A DNA stretch of 64,000 nucleotides. It comes from Oscillospiraceae bacterium (GTDB lineage: Bacteria; Bacillota; Clostridia; Oscillospirales; Acutalibacteraceae). The DNA lies in contig JAISUW010000066.1 in the NCBI GenBank assembly GCA_031271865.1, forward strand, positions 1 to 64,000, in the 5' to 3' direction. The notes below the pieces were generated by a model. The model was not told the origin of the DNA. It worked only from the letters and a program-made list of their open reading frames with translations, and did not search any database. Both the position numbers and the translations under genes were made by a program. Below are positions 26,184 through 32,904 of the stretch, piece after piece (position 1 is the stretch's first letter; every line of letters begins with the position of its first letter).

Positions 26184-28916
26184 TCAAACAGTACTGCGCC
26201 TTACCTCCGCCAAGCCATACTTCACCTTTACCCGATCCAGTTTCTCCATCATTGGCATAGCGGCAACGGCCAAGAAAACCACTGTCGCTAAGGCATGAAC
26301 CAAGTCGAATGGGATACCCTGTAAATAGGCGGACAGGATAATCGGCCATGTGGGTTGCGGGTTATACATAAGCACAGAAGCGGGGTTCATAATGCCTCCG
26401 TATAGGACGAAAGCCGCCAAGCCGCCGTAAAGGCAGAGCGAAAGCCTCGAGCGAAGCAACCAGCCTCTTTTGAACAACACTCCCGCCAAGAAACCTATGA
26501 TGCCCATGGTAAACATCTGCCAAGGCATCCAAGGTCCCTGCCCGAAGAACATATTGCTTACGAAAGCGGTCACAGCCCCCACGAGGAAGCCCGCCTCGCC
26601 GCCGAAGGCTACGCCGGCGATTATGACTACAGCCAGCACGGGCTTGAACTGCGGGAGCATAAAGAAAGCAGCCCGCCCCGCCACACCTACCGCACAAAGG
26701 ACAGCCAGCGTAACAAGCTCACGCGCTTGCGGACGCCGACCCTCAAAGATAAACGCAAAGGGAAGCATGGCTTCGAACAAAACCAATAATGCTATAAAAT
26801 AGAACTTTCGGTCGCCGAACAAATAGATACCGATGAAAATGGTTATCGGAATGGCAAACAGAATCATTGCTGCGGCTGCAATGGTGCGCTTGGAGAGTTT
26901 GCGGTCGCAGAGAGGCGTTTGGAGCAGATATGTTTGCGGTGCTGCGCGCTTCCATGTCAGAGCCAGCACCGACACGACAGCTTCCGCCGCAAAGAAAAAC
27001 AGCAGCAGCACATATTTCCATCCCTGCCCCTGTGCCGCACGCACAGCCTCCGAACCGCCGCCGATAAACGCAAAGATGTCTTTGCCGTACAGAACAGTAT
27101 ACAGCACCGTCAGCAGAAAAGCCGACCCGGTGCCACACAAAGCAGCGATGCGCTTGGTTGACAGCTTCTGTTTTATCGGTTTCGGCAAAATAGGGGGCAT
27201 ATCTTCCAAGCTATAACCGCCGGAATCCGGCGGGAGTTCAGGCTGCGGCGGGACAGTGCCTCCGAATGCTTCAATGATGTCGCTTGCTGTGATGGCCTCC
27301 GGGAGGATGTGCCGCGCCATGCGGTTCGCTGCGGAAGTGTAGAAACTGTTGCCGGAAAAGAAGTCTCGAGGCGTGCTCTGTGTCACAATGCCGCCGTCAA
27401 AGAAAAGCGCACAGCGGTCAGCGTACGCCGCGCAAAACTCGATGTCATGCGACACCATAATCACAGCCGCTCCTGCGGCGGTCAGGCAGCGCAGAATTGC
27501 AGCAAAGGTATGCTTATAGTCCGCATCCAGACCTTTGGTAGGCTCGTCGAGCAGAAGAATGCGCGGCTCCAATAGTAGGACTTTGGCTAATGCCGCCCGC
27601 TGCTGCTCGCCGCCGGAGAGGTCATAGGGATGGCACTCCAACAGCGCTTGCAATCTGCAAAGCTTTGTAATATCCGCGAGCTTTTTGTTCTGCTCTTCCT
27701 TGGTTAGCCGCATCTCCCGCAAGACTTCGAGCAAATCCTCGCGGACGGTCTTTGCTGCAAAAAGCGTCTGCGGGTTCTGCGGCAGCATGGCTAGAAAACG
27801 GTGAAACCGCTCCCTCTGCGGAATCGATTCTATATCCTGCCCGTCCAATAAAACCCGGCCGCTCAGCGGCCGCAGTAAGCCCGAAATCAGGGAAAGCGCC
27901 GTTGTCTTGCCTGTGCCGTTGCCGCCTAAGATACACGTCAGCTCCCCGGCATGCGCTTGGAAGGTCAGGTCTTTCACAACCTCAGATCCGTCTTTCCCGT
28001 ACCTGAAGTACACCTCTTGCAATTCGACTGCGGGTACGCCTTCCGGCTGTGCCTTACCTTCGGGAACGGTTGGCTGTTCCTTTTGCATTGTCAACTGATT
28101 CAACCATTCCCGCCCGTCACGGACGGTGACGGGGCATGGCTTATCACTCTCAACTGCTGCCCAGACGCGCATCGGGACGGGCATAGCGTCAAACATGCTG
28201 TGTTCCTCCCGCCGGAGGGTGTCGGCAACATCGCAAGGCGTTCCGTCGGCGCAGACATGCCCTTCCTCCATCACAATCACACGGTCTGCCAAGGGGAATG
28301 CCTCCTCCAAGCGGTGTTCCGTCAGGAGGACGGTCATACCTAACTCGCGGTTGATTTTGCCGACAGCCGCCAAGAAATCGGAGGCGGCTATCGGATCCAA
28401 TTGCGCCGTCGGTTCGTCAAGGATCAGCAGGGAAGGCTGGAGTGCCATAACAGAGGCCAGCGATAAGAGCTGTTTCTGTCCGCCGGACAGTTCCGAGACA
28501 TTCTTATAGAACCAGTCTTGGATGCCGAAAAAAGAGGCCATCTCCGCCACGCGCAGACGGATGGTCGGTGTATCAAAGCCCAAAGACTCCAATCCGAACG
28601 CCAGCTCATGCCAGACCTTATCCGTTACTGTCTGGTTCTCCGGATTCTGGAGGACAAAGCCGATGGCAGCGGCTGCCTTTCGGGGGGAATAGGCGGAGAG
28701 TTCCTTGCCGTCTATGATAACCGTACCCATTTTGCTGCCATGCGGGGCAAGGGCGGGCTTGAGCTGCCGCAGAAGGGTGGTCTTGCCGCAGCCGGACGGC
28801 CCGCAAAGCACCGCAAACGCACCTGTCGGTACGGTTAGGTTAATACCGTCCAGCGCAGGCTTCTCCCGCCCGGGATAGGTGAATGTCAGGTTTTGGATTT
28901 CGATTGCAATCGCCAT
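26184..28916 (-). CDS. ECF transporter: two ATPase domains fused to an S component
   Basis: Residues 1-~240 of this 910-residue protein form the first ATPase (Walker A GPSGCGKTT near 39, SGGQKQ, ILDEPTAQLD). Residues ~295-520 form the second ATPase (GGNGTGKTT, DLSGGEQQRAALAKV, LLDEPTKGLD). A linker and a membrane part with many helices (~600-895) follow, in which VAFGGEAGFLVGAVTAFVSN and GPWMPWQMFTMGIIGFLAGV are typical of an S component. EcfA, EcfA' and S are normally separate, so the fusion makes a dedicated transporter with the EcfT encoded just upstream. The DUF4430 lipoprotein and leader suggest a corrinoid substrate. The ATG follows TAGGAGAG and lies within the 3' end of ecfT. Confidence 0.88.
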   Translation of the reverse strand: MAIAIEIQNLTFTYPGREKPALDGINLTVPTGAFAVLCGPSGCGKTTLLRQLKPALAPHGSKMGTVIIDGKELSAYSPRKAAAAIGFVLQNPENQTVTDKVWHELAFGLESLGFDTPTIRLRVAEMASFFGIQDWFYKNVSELSGGQKQLLSLASVMALQPSLLILDEPTAQLDPIAASDFLAAVGKINRELGMTVLLTEHRLEEAFPLADRVIVMEEGHVCADGTPCDVADTLRREEHSMFDAMPVPMRVWAAVESDKPCPVTVRDGREWLNQLTMQKEQPTVPEGKAQPEGVPAVELQEVYFRYGKDGSEVVKDLTFQAHAGELTCILGGNGTGKTTALSLISGLLRPLSGRVLLDGQDIESIPQRERFHRFLAMLPQNPQTLFAAKTVREDLLEVLREMRLTKEEQNKKLADITKLCRLQALLECHPYDLSGGEQQRAALAKVLLLEPRILLLDEPTKGLDADYKHTFAAILRCLTAAGAAVIMVSHDIEFCAAYADRCALFFDGGIVTQSTPRDFFSGNSFYTSAANRMARHILPEAITASDIIEAFGGTVPPQPELPPDSGGYSLEDMPPILPKPIKQKLSTKRIAALCGTGSAFLLTVLYTVLYGKDIFAFIGGGSEAVRAAQGQGWKYVLLLFFFAAEAVVSVLALTWKRAAPQTYLLQTPLCDRKLSKRTIAAAAMILFAIPITIFIGIYLFGDRKFYFIALLVLFEAMLPFAFIFEGRRPQARELVTLAVLCAVGVAGRAAFFMLPQFKPVLAVVIIAGVAFGGEAGFLVGAVTAFVSNMFFGQGPWMPWQMFTMGIIGFLAGVLFKRGWLLRSRLSLCLYGGLAAFVLYGGIMNPASVLMYNPQPTWPIILSAYLQGIPFDLVHALATVVFLAVAAMPMMEKLDRVKVKYGLAEVRRSTV

Positions 28917-29782
28917 TTTATACTCTCTCTCCTATTTAGGAACAAAGGAAAGGCACACATCGCCGCATAAAAAACATATAAGACCGGTTGCCATACACTT
29001 ATAAGCAGGGGCGGCAGCAAAGGGTAGTAGCTGAAACGCAACTGCTTGCATACAATCCCCGCAAACAGAACCGCCGCGCTGCACAGAATAAAGAGAAGCG
29101 CGCAACGGTCCCGCTTTCGGAAGCGATAAACAGAAAACGCCGTCCGCCCCGGCAGACCGTAGCCCCGCGCTTTCATGCTGTCGGCTGTATCCATGGCGTT
29201 TTCCAACGCCCAAGTGATAAGTATGGATAGGATTCGAATACCGTGACGGGCTCGTTGGAGGAAGGTGCCGCTCGAAACATCGCGGCCAATGCAGCGCTGC
29301 GCATCGGCGATATTTTTCAGCTGCGCACCGAAACGCGGCACCATCCGCAATGCCATAGAGAGCAGCAGGGAGAGCGCCGGTAGGATACGCCCGAAAAGAT
29401 ATACAAGCTTATCCGATGTCATGACAGCGTTGAAGCAACTGAACCAGGCAATCACAGTCACAAGCAGAAATGCCGTGGATAAACCATAGAGGATGCTCTC
29501 CAGTGTCAGCGGGTTGCCGCTCGGCAAGTATGTGAGAATCGTTACGCCCTGATGAGTGAAAGCAGCGTTGACCAAGACGGTTATGACCAACAGCGGCAGC
29601 ATATACAGCACATTGCGGCGCAGCGCTTTCTTCCCGCCGAGATGCAGCGCATACATTACAGCACACGCCAAGGATATGCCTTGGCACACCGGATGAATCA
29701 AAACCATAGCACAGCCGATGGTCAACACAAAGTATCCCATTGTGACAACGGGATGGTAGGTGCCGAAAGCATCTCTTGTCAT
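28886..29782 (-). CDS. ECF transporter T component (EcfT)
   Basis: This 298-residue integral membrane protein has about five to six helices. The coupling region shows the Arg-containing motifs of EcfT, AQRCIGRDVSSG and SMKARGYGLPGRTAF, the second being the conserved Ala-Arg-Gly motif that contacts the ATPase pair. It is co-directional with the DUF4430 lipoprotein (39 bp upstream) and overlaps the fused ATPase/S gene by 31 bp, so this should be a dedicated module. The ATG at 29782 follows GGAGGAG. Confidence 0.87.
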   Translation of the reverse strand: MTRDAFGTYHPVVTMGYFVLTIGCAMVLIHPVCQGISLACAVMYALHLGGKKALRRNVLYMLPLLVITVLVNAAFTHQGVTILTYLPSGNPLTLESILYGLSTAFLLVTVIAWFSCFNAVMTSDKLVYLFGRILPALSLLLSMALRMVPRFGAQLKNIADAQRCIGRDVSSGTFLQRARHGIRILSILITWALENAMDTADSMKARGYGLPGRTAFSVYRFRKRDRCALLFILCSAAVLFAGIVCKQLRFSYYPLLPPLLISVWQPVLYVFYAAMCAFPLFLNRRESIKWRLQSKSKT

Positions 29783-29821
29783 GGCCTTGCTCCTCCATTG
29801 CCGGCTCCTCTGCAAGCCGGT

Positions 29822-30268
29822 TTAGGCGTCCAATGTATACACAAAGGAATACACTTTCCCGGCTTGTATGTCGGTCACATCCACGCCGGTAGAGGCATAT
29901 TCGCCGTCAATGAAAAACGCCCAGTAGGCTTTATCCAGTTCGTAATCCGCACGCAGACCGTTTACGCTTTTTACCATCAGACCGAAAGCTTGCTGCTCCC
30001 CATCAATAAGGCCTGCTTCTATAAGGGCGGCTCCTACGGTTTTTTCATCCGTATTTACAAGGTACGCCGTAATCAAACCGTCCTTATCCGTGACGGTGAA
30101 AGAAAACCGCAAAGCACCCTCACCGACCGGCTGTGGGGCATCCGTCCCGCCGGTAATCGTTGTGCTTGCCGGGATGGTTTCAGTTCCGTTTGTCCCGCAA
30201 GCGGCGCAGCTGAACAGCAAAACAATTGCCAATACGGCGGTAATGTGCACTGCATTCTTGTGTTTCAT
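29822..30268 (-). CDS. DUF4430 lipoprotein, likely corrinoid-capture protein
   Basis: This 148-residue secreted protein has a hydrophobic signal ending in LLFSC/AAC, a lipobox-like site, and a Thr/Gly-rich spacer to ~45. A DUF4430 domain follows (~50-148), the fold resembling the C-terminal domain of transcobalamin and intrinsic factor. Typical elements are DEKTVGAALIEAGLI, VNGLRADYELDKAYWAFFID and the end GKVYSFVYTLDA. It is the first gene of the ECF operon behind a riboswitch-like leader, so surface capture of cobalamin or its precursors is the leading inference. AAAGGGA precedes the ATG at 30268. Confidence 0.8.
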   Translation of the reverse strand: MKHKNAVHITAVLAIVLLFSCAACGTNGTETIPASTTITGGTDAPQPVGEGALRFSFTVTDKDGLITAYLVNTDEKTVGAALIEAGLIDGEQQAFGLMVKSVNGLRADYELDKAYWAFFIDGEYASTGVDVTDIQAGKVYSFVYTLDA

Positions 30269-30290
30269 GGCTTTAAATCCCTTTCGGCAG

Positions 30291-30327
30291 AAAATAAAAA
30301 GACTTGCGCACCGATTCCGGCGGCAAG
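30291..30327 (-). terminator. Riboswitch expression-platform terminator
   Basis: On the minus strand CTTGC..CCG-GAAT-CGG..GCAAG forms a hairpin followed by TCTTTTTATTTT. Its 5' arm overlaps the 3' arm of the proposed aptamer P1 (30319-30328), so the two folds are mutually exclusive. Confidence 0.75.
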
Positions 30328-30511
30328 GCAAACCTATCCATATACCCACGCACCTCATTGAGGCACTGCGCATATGCACACGTTTCTCTTACTACAAGAA
30401 AACGGCTTTTCGGCAGCGGCTGCTTTTCCGGGTATACGGTAGGCAGTAAGTCTCCCCCGGGCTTGCACCGGGTTTTCGCAGGGCGGCAACACAATCGTGT
30501 ACCTGCCCGCC
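30319..30511 (-). promoter_or_regulatory. Riboswitch, probably divergent cobalamin class
   Basis: The leader is about 190 nt. The outer stem P1 pairs GGCGGGCAGG (30511-30502) with CCTTGCCGCC (30328-30319), with a 2x2 internal mismatch. Inside is CCCGGTGCAAGCCCGGG, which matches the cobalamin-aptamer P5/L5 hairpin (GGUGNAANCC type), and further on a CCTC/GAGG hairpin followed by GTGGG. The canonical B12-box is only partly matched. Size, downstream DUF4430/ECF genes and the overlapping terminator support the class, and another aptamer type remains possible. Confidence 0.65.
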
Positions 30512-30520
30512 GCTTTGTTT

Positions 30521-30549
30521 ATTTTAGCACATTTCGCATAGAATTGCAA
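30521..30549 (-). promoter_or_regulatory. Promoter of the riboswitch/ECF operon
   Basis: On the minus strand TTGCAA (30549-30544), 17 bp and TAAAAT (30526-30521) lie directly upstream of the aptamer. It is divergent from the promoter at 30604-30632. Confidence 0.72.
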
Positions 30550-30603
30550 GGGGCAGAAGGACAATCTTCTCATTTTTTAACAGGGAGTAAATCCCATTTC
30601 TGC

Positions 30604-30632
30604 TTGACAACCTGTCCGGAAGTTGCTATAAT
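30604..30632 (+). promoter_or_regulatory. Consensus promoter of the ATP-grasp gene
   Basis: TTGACA (30604-30609), 17 bp and TATAAT (30627-30632) with an extended TGC element form a very strong promoter, 43 bp before the start. Confidence 0.88.
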
Positions 30633-30675
30633 ATGAATATAACGATGCTTTATCCTATAGAATTTGGAGTTACTT

Positions 30676-31704
30676 ATGAATTTCATGTACATTCTCCGCC
30701 GTGCGGCGAAAATGGACTGGAAGAAGATGGCATCTACTGCAAAGACAATCGCCAAACAGACCTATCGGCCTTTCACAGCCGTATTCACCGATATTGTGCG
30801 CTGCGGCGTACGGTACGGCGCGGGGTACATGGATTACCAAGTGTTTCGCCTGTGGGAGTGCAACGAGGCACAGCGGGCAACCTATCTCACGCGCACAAAG
30901 AACCAAGAATTCTGCCGACAGCTCAATGACCCCGAACGCTCCAAGGCGGTTGAGAATAAGGTAAGCTTCTGCCGCCTGTATGGCCGTTTCCTCGGGCGGG
31001 AGTGGCTGGATGCCTCCACCGCATCCGAAGAGGAAAAAATGCGGTGGTTCCGCCACCATCCGGTGTTCTTTGCCAAAGACCCGGACGGCATCTGCGGCAA
31101 AGAAGTTCAGAAAGCGGACTGCACCGCGCTTTCCGCTGCGGAGTATCCTGCTTTTGCGGCAAGACTTATCTCGGATGGGTTAACGCTCTGGGAGGAGGCC
31201 ATCGTGCAGTCGCCGGAGATGGCCGCCTTGGCTCCGGATTCCGTGAACACCGTGCGCGTCATGACGCTCATTGACGGCAAAGGGGAGGTACACCTCCTCG
31301 GCGCCTTCCTGCGCATGGGGGTCGGTGCCGCAGTAGATAACTTGGATTACGGCGGCTGCGCGGCAAAGGTGTCGCTCGACACCGGCAAGATAGACTTTCC
31401 CGCACAGGACAAGACCGGTGCCACCTTTGCATTTCACCCGAAGAGCGGCACAAACATCCAAGGCTTTCAGGTGCCGCAATGGGAGGCTGTTATGTCCATG
31501 GTGCGGCAGGCAGCACAGATTGAGCCTACCGTGCGCTATCTGGGATGGGATGCGGCAATCACCGAGCGCGGACCCCTTCTCATTGAAGCCAACACCATTC
31601 CTTCCAACCACCTTTGCCAATTGCCCGCGCAATCCCCCAAACATGAGGGCATCCTGCCCTTCATACAGTCTATACTCGCAAACGGCAGCGAAACGGAGGA
31701 CTAA
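30676..31704 (+). CDS. Sugar-transfer-associated ATP-grasp protein
   Basis: This 342-residue protein has a basic N-terminal ~100 residues and an ATP-grasp catalytic region. Landmarks are FFAKDPDGICGKEV (phosphate-binding loop region), WEEAIVQSPEM, APDSVNTVRVMTLID and, near the C-terminus, YLGWDAAITERGPLLIEANTIP, where the acidic and Asn residues bind metal. This layout fits the ATPgrasp_ST family found in capsule and exopolysaccharide clusters. Family enzymes form amide or similar bonds, but the substrates here are unknown and no sugar genes flank it. The ATG at 30676 has GGAG six bases upstream. Confidence 0.78.
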   Translation: MNFMYILRRAAKMDWKKMASTAKTIAKQTYRPFTAVFTDIVRCGVRYGAGYMDYQVFRLWECNEAQRATYLTRTKNQEFCRQLNDPERSKAVENKVSFCRLYGRFLGREWLDASTASEEEKMRWFRHHPVFFAKDPDGICGKEVQKADCTALSAAEYPAFAARLISDGLTLWEEAIVQSPEMAALAPDSVNTVRVMTLIDGKGEVHLLGAFLRMGVGAAVDNLDYGGCAAKVSLDTGKIDFPAQDKTGATFAFHPKSGTNIQGFQVPQWEAVMSMVRQAAQIEPTVRYLGWDAAITERGPLLIEANTIPSNHLCQLPAQSPKHEGILPFIQSILANGSETED

Positions 31705-31709
31705 AACAT

Positions 31710-31808
31710 ATGGAGCGTTCCAAACGAATTCGAATCATCGCACTGCTCATGGCAGGGTTGATGGTGCTGGGCATCTTCGCAATGGTGATTCCGGCCCTTA
31801 TACGGTAG
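31710..31808 (+). CDS. 32-residue single-pass membrane micropeptide
   Basis: A short ORF starts with ATG nine bases after AGGA and encodes a basic N-terminus (MERSKRIR) followed by one hydrophobic helix (~9-29) ending in PALIR. It starts five bases after the ATP-grasp stop and is probably co-transcribed. The composition is like other Firmicutes membrane micropeptides such as Prli42-type proteins, but I cannot assign a family. The clear RBS and the fully hydrophobic reading frame support real translation. Confidence 0.6.
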   Translation: MERSKRIRIIALLMAGLMVLGIFAMVIPALIR

Positions 31809-31861
31809 AACATTTCAACTTGCTAAAATGTGTACGGATTGGAAAAAATGACGAAAAAGCC

Positions 31862-31890
31862 TTGCCTTTTTCGCCCGTTTATGGTATACT
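31862..31890 (+). promoter_or_regulatory. Promoter upstream of the gyrB region
   Basis: TTGCCT (31862-31867), 17 bp and TATACT (31885-31890). The -35 lies in the loop and arm of a small hairpin, CGAAAAAG/CTTTTTCG. Confidence 0.62.
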
Positions 31891-31947
31891 ATTTATATTA
31901 TATATCAACTGGGATTGCCCCCTTCGGCAAACAAAGGAGAACACTTT

Positions 31948-32847
31948 ATGATGGATGCGGCCAGGGCACTTGAGGTCATAGTAAAAGCTATGCTGCCCAA
32001 TTTGCAGGAGTGCGGATTCACGGCAACCGATGCGCCGGATGAACTGACAGTAGATGCAACAGCTTGTTTCCGCAATGAGAGCGGCTTATTGCGCCTTGAT
32101 TTGTACGAAAGCAAAGCGGAATTGCGCTGGGCGGATAAAGATGAGGAACCGATTGATGCGGATTACTCCCGGATTTCGCTCTCTTTATTGGAATTGGCCG
32201 ATGCTGACGAGCGTTCGGTGAAGTACATCGGCGAGGACTTTGCGGAAGACATCCTGAAGAAATTCGGCTCCCCGCGCAAGCGCACGGCAGCCGGGGCAGC
32301 CGGTACGGCGCAGGCGAAAAAGCTGCCCAAAAGCGTCAGCAAAACAGCCATAAAAAATGGCGACGCATACTATGATGCCGTCAGCTTCGGCAACTCTTTT
32401 ACCGGTATTTATCCGGAATTGCGCGCGCAATACAAAGCCGACTATGAGAAGTACGGCGAGTTCCTCGCTGAAGACTTCTTCCTGAACTACGGCAACGCCG
32501 TTGTCCTCCAAACGCTGCGCAGTCACTCCGACGCCGCCATGCACAAACTCTTCAACCTCCTCAATGAGGTCTATGAGAACGCTACCAACGAAGTGCAGTC
32601 CCTCATCGCCGTTACGATCTTGGGGCAGGAAGGCATCAACGAACGGATTCTCGCCGATGCCGTCGATTATATGTCTGCCGACTTAGCGCCGATTGTCATC
32701 AATGTCCATAAATTCTTTGGTACTTCCGCCGGCAGGAAGGCTCTCGAGAAGCTGAAAAATCCCCCGCTCTATAAGCCAAAGAAGCAGAAACGCTCCGGCG
32801 GGTTTATGAACAGCTTGATGAATGCACAGCAGCAACAGCAGCGCTAA
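31948..32847 (+). CDS. Uncharacterised protein, co-directional with gyrB
   Basis: This 299-residue soluble protein has three parts: an N-terminal alpha/beta region (1-~105), a Lys/Ala linker (~108-130), and a C-terminal helical domain (~135-260) with the motif YGEFLAEDFFLNYGNAVVLQ. It ends in a Lys-rich segment and a run of five Gln. The C-terminal part resembles DUF7674-like proteins, but this is weak. AAAGGAG lies eight bases before the first of two tandem ATGs. It is 57 bp upstream of gyrB and may share its transcript. The function is unknown. Confidence 0.62.
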   Translation: MMDAARALEVIVKAMLPNLQECGFTATDAPDELTVDATACFRNESGLLRLDLYESKAELRWADKDEEPIDADYSRISLSLLELADADERSVKYIGEDFAEDILKKFGSPRKRTAAGAAGTAQAKKLPKSVSKTAIKNGDAYYDAVSFGNSFTGIYPELRAQYKADYEKYGEFLAEDFFLNYGNAVVLQTLRSHSDAAMHKLFNLLNEVYENATNEVQSLIAVTILGQEGINERILADAVDYMSADLAPIVINVHKFFGTSAGRKALEKLKNPPLYKPKKQKRSGGFMNSLMNAQQQQQR

Positions 32848-32904
32848 GTGTAACTGCCTTATGAATACCGGATTTTCGCAAACACCTCAGCAAGGAGAGC
32901 ATCC

